The translations under genes and the position numbers were made by a program. From an uncultured Clostridia bacterium (GTDB taxonomy: Bacteria > Bacillota > Clostridia > Oscillospirales > Oscillospiraceae): 64,000 nucleotides of DNA. Shown here piece after piece: positions 33,788 through 43,854 of the stretch (within the stretch, counting starts at the first letter, position 1; every line of letters begins with the position of its first letter). Location: contig CAMHMZ010000001.1 in NCBI GenBank assembly GCA_946186375.1, forward strand, positions 310,001 through 374,000, in the 5' to 3' direction. The notes beneath the pieces are model-generated. The model was given only the letters and a program-made list of their open reading frames with translations, was not told where the DNA came from and searched no databases.

Positions 33788-34441
33788 ATGATCAAAGTTG
33801 CGCCTTCGATCCTGTCCGCTGATTTTGCCCGGCTCGGCGCCGAGGTGGAGGATATCCGCCGCGGCGGTGCGGATTATGTCCATTTCGATGTGATGGACGG
33901 CGTTTTCGTCCCCAACCTCTCGATCGGCATCCCCGTGCTGAAATCTCTCCGCAAGGCGACGGACATGTTTATCGACGTCCATCTGATGATCGAGCGGCCT
34001 GTGCGCTACGCGGCCGCGTTTTGTGACGCAGGAGCCGATCTCGTGAATTTCCATGTGGAAGCGGATTTACAGGAGAAGATCCTCGAAGCGATCCGCATCG
34101 TCAAAGAAAAAGGCAAGAAGGTCGGCGTCACAGTCAAGCCCAAGACCCCGGCCGAGGCGATCCTGCCCTATGCGGCACTTGTCGATCTGGTGCTTGTCAT
34201 GACGGTCGAGCCCGGCTTCGGCGGTCAGAAATTCATGCAGGATCAGATGCCAAAGGTCACGCAGATCCGGGAGATCCTGGACAAGATCAAACCCGCCGTC
34301 GACCTCGAGGTCGACGGCGGCATCGACGCGCAAACGGCCCCCATCGCGAAAAGCGCAGGAGCGAACATCCTCGTCGCCGGCAGCGCCGTCTTCAAGCAGC
34401 AGGATCGCGCGGCGATGATCCGCGCCATCCGCGAAGCCTGA
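33788..34441 (+). CDS. rpe: Ribulose-phosphate 3-epimerase
   Basis: 217 residues, a TIM barrel. SILSADFARLG at the start, HFDVMDGVFVPN near 35, MTVEPGFGGQKFM near 138 and EVDGGID near 174 are the catalytic and phosphate-binding motifs. It interconverts ribulose- and xylulose-5-phosphate. Confidence 0.95.
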   Translation: MIKVAPSILSADFARLGAEVEDIRRGGADYVHFDVMDGVFVPNLSIGIPVLKSLRKATDMFIDVHLMIERPVRYAAAFCDAGADLVNFHVEADLQEKILEAIRIVKEKGKKVGVTVKPKTPAEAILPYAALVDLVLVMTVEPGFGGQKFMQDQMPKVTQIREILDKIKPAVDLEVDGGIDAQTAPIAKSAGANILVAGSAVFKQQDRAAMIRAIREA

Positions 34442-34468
34442 TCCAAATCATCACAGGAGAACGCAGCC

Positions 34469-35068
34469 ATGTCTTTCTTTCCCGCTTCATTGGAAACGCT
34501 GATTGATCGCTTCGCTTCTCTGCCCGGCATCGGGCGGAAGAGCGCGCAGCGTCTGGCCTTCCATATCCTGTCTCTGCCGGATGAGGAGGCGACGGCCTTC
34601 GCCGACGCGATCACCGAAGCCAAGGCGAACGTCCACTGCTGCCGCATCTGTCAGAACCTGACGGAGGGGGAGGTCTGTGCGATCTGCGCCAGCGACCGGC
34701 GGGACAAGAGCACCATCTGCGTCGTGTCCGAGCCGAGAGACGTTCTGAGCATCGAGCGCGGACGCGAGTATAACGGCACTTACCATGTACTGCACGGGGT
34801 TCTTTCGCCCATGAACCACGTCGGCCCCGACGATATCCGCATCAAGGAGCTTCTCGTCCGCGCGGCGGAGGATGAGGTCGAAGAGGTCATCATGGCGACG
34901 AACCCGGACACCGAGGGGGAGGCGACGGCGATGTATATCTCCCGTCTGCTCAAGCCCTTTCAGATCAAGGTGACCCGTCTGGCCTACGGGATCCCAGTCG
35001 GCTCCAATCTGGAGTTTGCCGACGACGCCACGCTCAACCGCGCCATCGAAGGGCGTACGGAGATGTGA
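34469..35068 (+). CDS. recR: Recombination protein RecR
   Basis: 199 residues, full length. HhH motif LPGIGRKSAQRLAFHIL near 17-33, the zinc finger CRICQNLTEGEVCAIC, and the Toprim region CVVSEPRDVLSIE and TNPDTEGEATAMY. It works with RecO/RecF in gap repair. Confidence 0.95.
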   Translation: MSFFPASLETLIDRFASLPGIGRKSAQRLAFHILSLPDEEATAFADAITEAKANVHCCRICQNLTEGEVCAICASDRRDKSTICVVSEPRDVLSIERGREYNGTYHVLHGVLSPMNHVGPDDIRIKELLVRAAEDEVEEVIMATNPDTEGEATAMYISRLLKPFQIKVTRLAYGIPVGSNLEFADDATLNRAIEGRTEM

Positions 35069-35146
35069 CGGGCGTCTTATGAATGCCTGCTAATTCGGGC
35101 ATACTTTGTCTGTACATACTTTTTACTATATTTGAACGGAGTTTCT

Positions 35147-36805
35147 ATGGTATCAAAACTGAAAATCATTCCCTTAGGCGGTCTCGGTGAGATCGGAAAA
35201 AATATGACGGCGTATGAATACGGAAACGATATCATCGTCGTCGACTGCGGCATGGGCTTTCCCGATGAGGATATGTACGGCGTGGACATCGTTCTGCCGG
35301 ATATCAGCTATCTCAAGTCCAACGCCTCCAAGATCCGCGGCATCATTCTGACCCACGGACACGAGGACCACATCGGCGCCGTGCCCTATGTGCTCAAGGA
35401 GCTGGACGTGCCCATCTACACGACAGCGCTGACCGCCGCGCTGGTGGAGCTGAAGCTCGAGGAGCACGATCTGCTGTACAACACGCAGATCTTCACCAAG
35501 AAGGCTGGGTCGGTCTTTCGTCTGGGCTGCTTTACGGTGGAGTTTATCCACGTCAACCACAGCATCCCCGACTCTGTGGCGCTGGCGATCAAGACGCCGC
35601 TCGGCACGATCATCCACACGGGCGACTTCAAGATCGACGTGACGCCCATCTCCGGCGGCATGATCGATCTGACGCGCTTCGGCCAGCTTGGCAACGAAGG
35701 CGTGCTTGCCCTTCTGAGCGACTCGACCAATGTCGAAAAGCCCGGCTATTCCGATTCAGAGCGGAAGGTCGGCGTCAGCTTTGACAAGCTCTTTTCCGGC
35801 TGTGACAAGCGCATCATCATCACGACCTTTGCCTCGAACGTCCACCGCCTGCAGCAGATCATCGACGTTGCGGCCCGCTACGGCCGTAAGGTCGCCATCA
35901 CCGGCCGCAGCATGGAAAACGTCCTTCGCGTGGCCATTGTGCTTGGTTATATGGATATCCCCGAGAACGTGATGGTAGATCTCGAGCAGATCAACAAGCT
36001 GCCGAAGGACAAGATCGTCATCATCTCGACCGGCAGCCAGGGCGAGAGCATGTCCGCCCTGTACCGCATGGCCTTCTCGGAGCACAAGCAGGTGCATATT
36101 GACGCGGGGGATCGCGTCATCATCTCCGCCTCTGCCATCCCCGGCAACGAAAATACCATCAGCCGCGTGATCGACGAGCTCTTCCACAAGGGCGCGGAGG
36201 TCATCTATGACCGCCACACGGATCTGCATGTGTCCGGCCACGCCTGCCAGGAGGAGCAGAAGATGATCCTCGGTCTGGTCAGGCCCCGCTATTTCATCCC
36301 CGTGCACGGTGAGCACCGCATGCTCGTCAAGCATGCCGAGCTCGGCCGCATGATGGGCGTCCAGCCCAAAAACGTGGTGATCGCCGAGAACGGCAAGGTG
36401 ATCGAGATCACCAAAAAGAGCATCAGCTGTGAAGCGACCGTCCCCTCCGGCGCCGTTCTGGTCGACGGCAGCGGCGGCGGCACTGTCGGCAGTGTCGTCA
36501 TGCGCGACCGTCATCGTCTGGCCGAGGACGGCATGGTCGTGATCGTGATCCCGTTCTCCGCCTATGATCACAAGCTGCTGGCCGATCCCGAGATCGTGAC
36601 GCGCGGCTTTATCTATGTGAAAGAGGCCGAGGAGCTGATGGAAGAGCTCAAGCGGGTGACGCTCGAATCCGTCGCCGCCTGCGAGGCCCAGCACATCAAC
36701 GACTACACGACGATCAAGACTCGCGTGAAGAACAACGTCTCCGGCTATCTCTACAAGGAGACCCGCCGCAGCCCGATGATCCTCCCGGTCATCACGGAGA
36801 TATAA
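35147..36805 (+). CDS. rnj: Ribonuclease J
   Basis: About 552 residues from ATG 35147, after ACGGAGTTTCT; a TTG start five codons upstream is less likely. Metallo-beta-lactamase/beta-CASP motifs: THGHEDHIGA near 73, HTGDFKID, STGSQGE and GHACQEE, with the C-terminal domain. It is a 5'-3' exo- and endoribonuclease for mRNA turnover. A strong terminator pair follows. Confidence 0.94.
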   Translation: MVSKLKIIPLGGLGEIGKNMTAYEYGNDIIVVDCGMGFPDEDMYGVDIVLPDISYLKSNASKIRGIILTHGHEDHIGAVPYVLKELDVPIYTTALTAALVELKLEEHDLLYNTQIFTKKAGSVFRLGCFTVEFIHVNHSIPDSVALAIKTPLGTIIHTGDFKIDVTPISGGMIDLTRFGQLGNEGVLALLSDSTNVEKPGYSDSERKVGVSFDKLFSGCDKRIIITTFASNVHRLQQIIDVAARYGRKVAITGRSMENVLRVAIVLGYMDIPENVMVDLEQINKLPKDKIVIISTGSQGESMSALYRMAFSEHKQVHIDAGDRVIISASAIPGNENTISRVIDELFHKGAEVIYDRHTDLHVSGHACQEEQKMILGLVRPRYFIPVHGEHRMLVKHAELGRMMGVQPKNVVIAENGKVIEITKKSISCEATVPSGAVLVDGSGGGTVGSVVMRDRHRLAEDGMVVIVIPFSAYDHKLLADPEIVTRGFIYVKEAEELMEELKRVTLESVAACEAQHINDYTTIKTRVKNNVSGYLYKETRRSPMILPVITEI

Positions 36806-36810
36806 ATTTC

Positions 36811-36850
36811 AAAGAGACTCGAAAAAAACACGGTTTTTTCGAGTCTCTTT
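36811..36850 (+). terminator. Terminator after RNase J
   Basis: AAAGAGACTCG pairs with CGAGTCTCTTT, the stem continuing into A and T runs around CACGG. Confidence 0.8.
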
Positions 36851-36876
36851 GCAGTTTTCAGTTTTCAGATGCAAAA

Positions 36877-36902
36877 GGGGACAGGAGTTCTTTCCTGTCC
36901 CC
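36877..36902 (-). terminator. Terminator after fhs
   Basis: GGGGACAGGA and TCCTGTCCCC; on the minus strand it is followed by TTTT, just past the fhs stop at 36916. Confidence 0.7.
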
Positions 36903-36915
36903 TCATAACGTATTC

Positions 36916-38592
36916 TCAGAAAAGGCCGGTGATGACGCCGTTTTCGTCCACGTCGATCTTTTCGGCGGCGGGCACCTTCGGAAGCCCCGGCATTGTCATG
37001 ATATCGCCGGTCAGCGCCACGATAAAGCCCGCGCCGGCACAGACCTTGAGGTTTCGCACCGTGATGGTAAAGCCCTTCGGCGCGCCGAGGAGAGCGGCGT
37101 TATCGGAGAACGAATACTGCGTTTTGGCCATGCAGATGGGCAGCTTGTCAAAGCCGAGCTCCGTCAGCTGCCTGAGCTGCTTTTTGGCGTTTACGTCGAG
37201 CTCCACGCCGTCGGCGTGATAGACTCTCGTGCAGATGGCGCGCAGCTTGTCCTCGATGCTGTCGTTCAGATCATAGACAAAGGAGAAGTCGTTAGGCTGC
37301 TCACAGAGACGCACGACCTCCTCGGCCAGCGCCTTGCCGCCCTCGCCCCCCTTGGCCCAGACTTCGCTGAGCGCCACGTTCACACCGAGCTTGCGGCATT
37401 TCTCCGCAACGAGCTCGAGCTCCGCATTCGTATCCGTGGGGAAGGCGTTGATCGCCACGACGCAGGGGAGACCGTATACGTCTTTGACGTTGGAGACGTG
37501 CTGCAGCAGGTTGGGAAGGCCCTTCTCGAGAGCGTCCAGGTTTTCGGTGTTCAGCTCGGCCTTCGGAACGCCGCCGTGATATTTGAGGGCGCGGACTGTG
37601 GCGACAATGACTACGGCGGAGGGGTGCAGACCCGCCATGCGGCACTTGATATCCACAAACTTTTCTGCGCCGAGATCGGCGGCAAAGCCCGCCTCCGTGA
37701 CCGTATAGTCGGAGAGCTTCAGCGCAAGGCGCGTGGCCATGACGCTGTTGCAGCCGTGCGCGATGTTGGCAAAGGGCCCGCCGTGGATAAAGGCGGGCGT
37801 GCCCTCGAGTGTCTGCACCAGATTGGGCTTGATGGCGTCCTTCAGGAGCGCTGCCATCGCGCCCTCGGCCTTCAGATCGTGCGCTGTGACAGGCGAGCCG
37901 GAATAGGTATAGCCAACGATGATGCGGCCGAGCCGCGCCTTGAGATCGGTGATATCAGAGGCAAGGCACAAAATCGCCATGACTTCGCTCGCCACGGTGA
38001 TCTCGAAGCCGTCCTCGCGCGGCACGCCCTGCATCCGCCCGCCGAGACCGTCCACGATGTGGCGGAGCTGCCGGTCGTTCATATCGACGGCGCGCTTCCA
38101 GGTGATGGCCTTCGGGTCGATGCCGAGGACGTTGCCCTGCTGGATATGGTTATCGAGCATGGCGGCCAGCAGATTGTTCGCCGCCCCGATCGCGTGAAAG
38201 TCGCCGGTAAAGTGGAGGTTGATGTCCTCCATGGGCACGACCTGCGCATAGCCGCCCCCCGCGGCGCCGCCCTTGACGCCGAACACCGGGCCGAGGCTGG
38301 GCTCGCGCAGCGCCACCATCGCGTTCTTGCCGAGCTTGCGCAGCCCGTCCGTAAGGCCGACGCTGGTTGTCGTTTTGCCTTCACCGGCGGGCGTCGGTGT
38401 GATGGCGGTCACCAGGATCAGCTTGCCGTCCGGCCTGTCGGCGAGCTTCTTGAGCAGGGAATAGTCGATTTTGGCTTTGTAGTTGCCGTACTGCTCCAGA
38501 TAGTCCGCGTCGACGCCGGCAATTTCGGCGATCTCAGTGATCTTCTTCTTTGGGCAGGCCTGCGCGATCTCGATATCCGTTAAGTATGCCAT
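36916..38592 (-). CDS. fhs: Formate-tetrahydrofolate ligase
   Basis: 558 residues, the normal length. ATP site [16 protein letters not shown] near 65-80; family motifs [11 protein letters not shown] and [14 protein letters not shown] are present. It makes 10-formyl-THF from formate, ATP and THF, or runs backwards to yield ATP in acetogens and purine fermenters. The nearby formyltransferase fusion may use its product. Confidence 0.95.
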   Translation of the reverse strand: MAYLTDIEIAQACPKKKITEIAEIAGVDADYLEQYGNYKAKIDYSLLKKLADRPDGKLILVTAITPTPAGEGKTTTSVGLTDGLRKLGKNAMVALREPSLGPVFGVKGGAAGGGYAQVVPMEDINLHFTGDFHAIGAANNLLAAMLDNHIQQGNVLGIDPKAITWKRAVDMNDRQLRHIVDGLGGRMQGVPREDGFEITVASEVMAILCLASDITDLKARLGRIIVGYTYSGSPVTAHDLKAEGAMAALLKDAIKPNLVQTLEGTPAFIHGGPFANIAHGCNSVMATRLALKLSDYTVTEAGFAADLGAEKFVDIKCRMAGLHPSAVVIVATVRALKYHGGVPKAELNTENLDALEKGLPNLLQHVSNVKDVYGLPCVVAINAFPTDTNAELELVAEKCRKLGVNVALSEVWAKGGEGGKALAEEVVRLCEQPNDFSFVYDLNDSIEDKLRAICTRVYHADGVELDVNAKKQLRQLTELGFDKLPICMAKTQYSFSDNAALLGAPKGFTITVRNLKVCAGAGFIVALTGDIMTMPGLPKVPAAEKIDVDENGVITGLF

Positions 38593-38668
38593 AGAGAAAC
38601 CTCCAGGAAAGAATTTAGTTTATCATACCATTCCAGATGGAAATAGGCAAGCTTCTGTTTCAGAAAAA

Positions 38669-38691
38669 CCCCGGATGCAAAGCATCCGGGG
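38669..38691 (-). terminator. Terminator after the NSS symporter gene
   Basis: CCCCGGATGC and GCATCCGGGG; on the minus strand it is followed by TTTTT. It separates the symporter from fhs. Confidence 0.8.
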
Positions 38692-38714
38692 TTTTATGTG
38701 TGATGTGCGGAAAA

Positions 38715-40085
38715 TCAGAAGCTCTGGAAGAAGCCGACCAGGCCGGTGACAACGACCACCAGCAGGAGGATCGGGCAGACGAACTTGACCAGGAAGAACC
38801 ACACGTCGTAGATCTTCTTGTGAGCAAGCGTGCCCTTGTTGGTAACGGCATCCAGCGCGTTCTTCTTGCCCCAGATCCAGCCGACGATGATGGCGGTGCA
38901 GAGGGCGATCAGAGGATAAGCGAAGATGCAGATGAAGTTGTCATACAGGCTGAAGATATCCTGACCCAGGATGCGGACGTCGCCCCAGATGCCGAAGCTC
39001 AGACTGACGGGAATACCGAGCAGCAGGCAGAGCACACCGCCCAGGATGGAGGAGTTGGTGCGGTTGAACTTCTTGGGGAAGGTCTCGGCCATGAAGGGGA
39101 CGAAGATCTCCAGGATGGAGACGGAAGAGGTGAGGGAAGCGAAGAGCAGCAGCACAAAGAACAGGAAGCAGAAAAGTCCGCCCAGCGGCAGCTGCGCAAA
39201 CAGGGAAGGCATGGTGACGAACAGCAGCATCGGGCCGGAGCCGACGTCGATGTTGAAGGCGAAGGCGCTGGGGATGATGATGAGGCCTGCGAAGAAGGCC
39301 ACGCCGAAGTCCGTGAAGGCGACCTGCATGGTGGACTTGAACACGTCCTCGTCGTCACGCAGGTAGCTGCCGTAGTTGACCATGCCGGTGGTGCCGACGT
39401 TCAGAGAGAAGAAGCACTGACCGACAGCCGCCGCGATAACGGGAAGGGTGATCTTGGAGAAGTCCGGCTTGAGGTAGTAGACGATGCCTTCGCCGGCGCC
39501 GGGCAGAGTGACCGCGCGGAAGATCAGGATGATCAGGATGACGATCAGAGCCGGCATCATGAACTTGCTGGCCGCCTCGATGCCCTTCTTAACGCCGCCG
39601 CATACGATCACGACCGTGATAGCCAGGAAGATAAGGGTGCCGAGGATCGGGCCCCAGACGTCGCTGACGAACGCGCCGAAGAAGCCGCCGACGTCAGCCG
39701 GGTTAATGTGTGCGAGCGTGGTGAAGGAGTGCAGGATGTAGTGCAGCATCCAGCCGCCGAACACCGCGTAGTAGGACAGGGCGAGCAGAGCGCTGAAAAT
39801 GCCGAGGTAGCCCATCCAGGTGAAGTGGTTGTTGCCGAGGAGCTTGCGGTAGGACGCAACGGCGTTGGCCTTGCCGTTACGGCCGATGAGGAAGTCGCAG
39901 AGCAGCATGCCGATACCGATGATCAGCATCACGATGATGTAGGTAAACAGGAATGCCGCGCCGCCGTTTTGTCCCGTCATCCACGGGAACTTCATGATGT
40001 TGCCGAGGCCGACGGCCGAGCCCGCCGTAGCGAGAACGAAACCAAGACGACCCGACCATTGCTCACGGGGTTTCTTGTTGTCCAT
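38715..40085 (-). CDS. NSS-family sodium-dependent transporter
   Basis: 456 residues with about 11-12 hydrophobic segments. The start WSGRLGFVLATAGSAVGLGNIMKFPWM is the TM1 signature of neurotransmitter:sodium symporters (LeuT, MhsT, TnaT), with Asn and Gly lining the sodium and substrate sites. It probably imports an amino acid. It lies directly downstream of the homocitrate-synthase-like gene, in the same direction. Confidence 0.9.
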   Translation of the reverse strand: MDNKKPREQWSGRLGFVLATAGSAVGLGNIMKFPWMTGQNGGAAFLFTYIIVMLIIGIGMLLCDFLIGRNGKANAVASYRKLLGNNHFTWMGYLGIFSALLALSYYAVFGGWMLHYILHSFTTLAHINPADVGGFFGAFVSDVWGPILGTLIFLAITVVIVCGGVKKGIEAASKFMMPALIVILIILIFRAVTLPGAGEGIVYYLKPDFSKITLPVIAAAVGQCFFSLNVGTTGMVNYGSYLRDDEDVFKSTMQVAFTDFGVAFFAGLIIIPSAFAFNIDVGSGPMLLFVTMPSLFAQLPLGGLFCFLFFVLLLFASLTSSVSILEIFVPFMAETFPKKFNRTNSSILGGVLCLLLGIPVSLSFGIWGDVRILGQDIFSLYDNFICIFAYPLIALCTAIIVGWIWGKKNALDAVTNKGTLAHKKIYDVWFFLVKFVCPILLLVVVVTGLVGFFQSF

Positions 40086-40153
40086 GATGTACCTCCTTAT
40101 TTTCTCCTTTTCCGATTATCAACAACAGTCTGCGACTGTGATTGACCAGACGC

Positions 40154-41377
40154 TCAGCCCACGACCTCGTGGTAGATCTTGATGTACTCCTCGTCCTTCA
40201 GATCGCGCTTGACCTCGAGCGAGAGCTTTTTGACCTTGTCGAGGATCGCCTTGACAAGCTCCTTGTCTTCCACAACGGGCAGTCCCAGCCGCTCGTTGAC
40301 CAGCGCGACGTTGGCACCGCCGCTCTTCTTGCCGATGAAGATATGCGGGGGATTCTGGCCGGTCATCGTGTAGAGATAGGGGAGCATAATGAGGGGATTG
40401 ATGTCCTTGGATTTCTGCCAGTAGCCGACGGGAAGTCCGGTTTCCCAGCCGAAGAGACGGTCTCCGACGATGGCCTTGGTGGGAGGCGTGGGCTTGCCGG
40501 TGCGTTTCTCCACTTCCTTGGCAAGGTCGATAAGGTTTTCGGTCTTGACGCCGGTGTCCTGTCCGTAGAGGCACAGCAGGCTCATGACCAGCGGCTCGAT
40601 GGGGCAGCTGCCGGCGCGCTCGCCGATGCCGTTTACCGTGACGTGAGCACAGAAGGCGCCTTCCTTCAGCGCCGCGATCGTCGTTGCGACGGAGAGCCCG
40701 AAGTCTTCATGGAAATGGGCCTCAACGGGCTTGCCGACGCGGTCGAGCAGTGCACGGGTATAGAGCGCCGCGCCCTCGGGAGAGAAGGCACCGAAGGTAT
40801 CGACCAGGGCGATGGAGTCCATCCAGCCGCCGCCGTCGAGGATGGCGTTGAGCAGATTGACCAGGAAGTCCAGCGAGGCACGGGAGGCGTCGGAGGGGAA
40901 GTAGGTGACCTTCAGACCCAGTTCGTGGGCGTGACGGGTCGCCGCGATCGCGGCCTCCACGGCCTTCTCGGGCGTCCAGCGCATACCGCCGGAGAGCATA
41001 TGCTCGCTGCCCGGGATCTCGATGATAACGCCGTCCACGCCGCACTCCTTGGCCAGATCCTGGTCGGAGAGCACGCCGCGCACGAAGCAGTAGATGTCCG
41101 CGTTGAGCCCGGCCGCGCAGATCTCCTTGAGTGCCTCGGCGTCTTCCTCGGAGGTGGCGGGGCAGCCCGCGTCGATGCGGTGCACGCCGGCAGCGTCCAG
41201 CTTCTTGGCGATGGCAAGCTTATCTTCCTTACTCAGGATGATGCCGGCCTCCTGTTCGCCGTCGCGCAGGGTGGTGTCGAGGATCTCGATCTTCTCGGGG
41301 AACTTGTAGGCAGCGGTCACAGACTCGTCATAATCGCCTGGGCTTACCCACCATTTGCCTTCTTCTTTGTAGCCCAT
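40154..41377 (-). CDS. Homocitrate/isopropylmalate synthase-like enzyme
   Basis: 407 residues, a DRE-TIM barrel. LDTTLRDGEQEAG near 33-45 is the catalytic and metal motif, and the metal-binding HxH lies in EAHFHEDFG near 205. Length fits the short class without a regulatory domain. Members condense acetyl-CoA with 2-oxo acids, or cleave the reverse. Context (transporter, aminotransferase, acyl-CoA synthetases) suggests amino-acid metabolism. Substrate not determined. Confidence 0.85.
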   Translation of the reverse strand: MGYKEEGKWWVSPGDYDESVTAAYKFPEKIEILDTTLRDGEQEAGIILSKEDKLAIAKKLDAAGVHRIDAGCPATSEEDAEALKEICAAGLNADIYCFVRGVLSDQDLAKECGVDGVIIEIPGSEHMLSGGMRWTPEKAVEAAIAATRHAHELGLKVTYFPSDASRASLDFLVNLLNAILDGGGWMDSIALVDTFGAFSPEGAALYTRALLDRVGKPVEAHFHEDFGLSVATTIAALKEGAFCAHVTVNGIGERAGSCPIEPLVMSLLCLYGQDTGVKTENLIDLAKEVEKRTGKPTPPTKAIVGDRLFGWETGLPVGYWQKSKDINPLIMLPYLYTMTGQNPPHIFIGKKSGGANVALVNERLGLPVVEDKELVKAILDKVKKLSLEVKRDLKDEEYIKIYHEVVG

Positions 41378-41407
41378 GTGTTCAGTCCTCCTCTAAATAA
41401 TAAAATT

Positions 41408-43483
41408 TTAAAGCGAAAGAACAGCTCTTGCGTCAAGAACGCAGAGGCTATCCTTCGTGATACGACAGGGGTTTATCTCCAGTTCTTGCAGGGAGGGGAA
41501 GCTAAGTATCAAAGAGCCCAGCTTGTCAAGCAGAGAAAATAGCTTCTCTTCCGGAAATCGCGGTATTCCGTCCGGAGCATATAAAACGCCTGCGCAGCGC
41601 AGAGAGCGCAGCATGGCACGAACTGTAGGAATATCGGAAGGCAGGACACAAAAAGCGTCATCCGCGAGTGCTTCCGCAAAACTGCCGCCCAACCCGACCA
41701 TCAGCAGGACACCGAGGGGTGAGCGAACCGCACCGATAATCAGATCGAAGCCTTCGCCGCCCATAGGCTGAACGGTCAGTGTGGCGTCGGGATCAACTTT
41801 ACGAAGCTGAGCGAGCATTTGCGCAGACTCCTCCAGAACTGCCTCGCGGCAGAAAAGACCAAGGCGGACACCGCCGACGGCGCTTTTGTGAGTGATGACG
41901 GAGGATTCAAGCTTCAGCACGACCGGAAAGCCGAGGCTTTCCGCTGCAGCGGCAGCGACTGCCGGCGTATCGGCACGAGAGGGGATGATAACGTCGATCC
42001 CAACAAGGGAGAAAAGCTCTTTGCTTAAACGCTCTGACAGGATCTGAGTGTCCTGAGCTTCTAAAAAAGCTTTTGCCACAGGCAGCTGCCTGACTCGACC
42101 GACAGCAGGCTCGACCGTCTTCTCCCTGCGCGCCTCAGACCAGGCGCAGATCGCACCGCAGGCCACGGCGGCGTCATGAGCGTCGCAATAGCAGGGGATC
42201 CCGGCCTCTTCGATCGTCAGCGGATAAGAGAGAAAAGCTTGCTGAGATGAAAGAAAACAGGAGACAACCGTCTTTCCGCTTTTCTGCGCGGCGGCAATGA
42301 GTTCCTTCTCCGGCAGCATAAGATGTCGATTTAGGCTAAAGAAGCCTAACAGAAGATCATATTCGTCTGAGTTAAGAAGCCGTTCTGCTGCCAGCCCGTA
42401 ACGCTGCGGTGACAAGCCGTTGGAAGAGATGTCCGCAGGATTGTTCAGCTGCATGGCAACGCCGGCTTCTTCATCGATTGAGCTGCGCAGCTGCTCGGAG
42501 ACAGGTGGGAGCATGATCCCCATTGTTTCCATGGTATCAGCAGCCAAAACAGAGGGGCCGGCGGTGTTTGTCAGGATCACCGCGCGGTTTCCGTTGGCCA
42601 CATGTGCCACACAGAGAGCCTTTAGCATCACCGCGCAGTCGCGTACCGTGGAAGCCTCCAGCAGATGAAACTGGCGAAACAGGGAAGGGAGAACAGATCC
42701 TCCATAAACCAGAGCGCCGGTGTGCGAAGCCGCAGCGCGAAGACCGGTATCGCTTTTTCCATCTCGCAGCAGGATAACGGGCTTATGACGATTGACCTCC
42801 TCGGCTCGCCGAAGAAAAGCAGTCAATTCCCTCAGACCTTCAAAGCAGACCGCGATGGCGGAGGTTTCCTCGTCTTGCGCCAGAAACTCAAGCGCTTCGA
42901 GAGCCGTTAGCCCGGCCTCGTTCCCGATCCCGATCCATTTTGATATTCCACAGCGCTGATCATCCAGGGCTGACAGGAGCGCCATACCGACGCCGCCGGA
43001 TTGACTGATCACGGAGACCGGACCTCGACGGTGCGAGGCAGGAAGGAAAGTTCCGTTAAAGCCAGAGGAGGTATCCAGAAAGCCAAGTGTATTTGGCCCA
43101 AGGAGCGTTATACCGCTTCTTTGAGATAGAGCACGGATCTCTTCCTCAAGCGCTGCGCCGGTCGCGTCCTTTTCTTTAAAGCCTGAGCTGATGATAACGA
43201 CGTTTTTGATACCGATAGCTTCGCATTCTCTTAAATAGGGGAGGACGTGATCGCGCGAAACGGCGATAAAGGCATGACTCGGAGGGAAAGGCAGCTCACG
43301 CAGACTATGATAACAGACTCGATCGAATAGCCGATCGTGGTTCGGATTTACAAAAAAGAGCTCAGACCCGCCAGACAGCATGGCCTCAACAAGGCCGCTG
43401 CCGATGCGGCCGGCTTTGTCTGACGCGCCAACGATCACAACGGAAGCGGGGCGGAAGAAGCTCTCTGCAATCAAACTGACCAT
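41408..43483 (-). CDS. NDP-forming acyl-CoA synthetase (three-domain type)
   Basis: 691 residues. CoA-binding Rossmann domain (residues 5-140, VVIVGASDKAGRIGSGLVEAM), succinyl-CoA-ligase-like middle with the His motif ASHTGALVYGG near 255, and a C-terminal ATP-grasp part (from about 475, VVLKLESSVITHKSAVGGVRLG). It turns acyl-CoA plus ADP and phosphate into acid, CoA and ATP, a common fermentation step. Divergent from the aminotransferase gene, with shared operator elements. Confidence 0.88.
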   Translation of the reverse strand: MVSLIAESFFRPASVVIVGASDKAGRIGSGLVEAMLSGGSELFFVNPNHDRLFDRVCYHSLRELPFPPSHAFIAVSRDHVLPYLRECEAIGIKNVVIISSGFKEKDATGAALEEEIRALSQRSGITLLGPNTLGFLDTSSGFNGTFLPASHRRGPVSVISQSGGVGMALLSALDDQRCGISKWIGIGNEAGLTALEALEFLAQDEETSAIAVCFEGLRELTAFLRRAEEVNRHKPVILLRDGKSDTGLRAAASHTGALVYGGSVLPSLFRQFHLLEASTVRDCAVMLKALCVAHVANGNRAVILTNTAGPSVLAADTMETMGIMLPPVSEQLRSSIDEEAGVAMQLNNPADISSNGLSPQRYGLAAERLLNSDEYDLLLGFFSLNRHLMLPEKELIAAAQKSGKTVVSCFLSSQQAFLSYPLTIEEAGIPCYCDAHDAAVACGAICAWSEARREKTVEPAVGRVRQLPVAKAFLEAQDTQILSERLSKELFSLVGIDVIIPSRADTPAVAAAAAESLGFPVVLKLESSVITHKSAVGGVRLGLFCREAVLEESAQMLAQLRKVDPDATLTVQPMGGEGFDLIIGAVRSPLGVLLMVGLGGSFAEALADDAFCVLPSDIPTVRAMLRSLRCAGVLYAPDGIPRFPEEKLFSLLDKLGSLILSFPSLQELEINPCRITKDSLCVLDARAVLSL

Positions 43484-43517
43484 GCGCCTTTCTAACAGTA
43501 TAAATCATTCCATAAAA

Positions 43518-43564
43518 ACTATAATACGAAGGGAAAACCTTGTCAACCAGCTAACTAAAGTTAG
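43518..43564 (-). promoter_or_regulatory. Promoter of the acyl-CoA synthetase gene, with palindrome
   Basis: On the minus strand: TTGACA (43541-43546), 17 bases, TATAGT (43518-43523). CTAACTAAAGTTAG (43551-43564) is a palindrome just upstream. AACAGTAT (43494-43501) lies in the leader and repeats half of the operator at 43774. Confidence 0.7.
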
Positions 43565-43749
43565 TGGAAACATTTCCCCGATTTTTACAAAATATCGTCC
43601 CTGTATTTGTGCATTGTGATCAGAGTTCCAAAGCATGAGCCCGGAAATCCGGGCATTTCTCCCAAATCCGGTGAGCTCTTTTTAGGCAAAGCGATAAGGG
43701 AAAACAGAAAAGGCGGCAGAGCAAAACTTTCTTAAGCTTGGCAAGCGGA

Positions 43750-43789
43750 TTGACATGTTTTTGGCGGCTTGTTATACTGTTAACAGTAT
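43750..43789 (+). promoter_or_regulatory. Promoter of the aminotransferase operon with a 16-bp operator
   Basis: TTGACA (43750-43755), 17 bases, TATACT (43773-43778). ATACTGTTAACAGTAT (43774-43789) is a perfect palindrome covering the -10, which marks a repressor site. Confidence 0.8.
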
Positions 43790-43854
43790 CATCGGGCGCG
43801 ATGTCCGTGGAGATAATGTCATTATTTTTTCTTGTCAGAAAGGAGAGTTCAGCC

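Noticed and set aside
36600-38700. THF riboswitch or other known riboswitch before fhs
   Set aside because: The leader of fhs is short and no conserved riboswitch core was visible.
38637-40145. 502-codon plus-strand frame opposite the NSS transporter
   Set aside because: Extremely acidic, repetitive product with no ribosome binding site; a shadow of the transporter gene.
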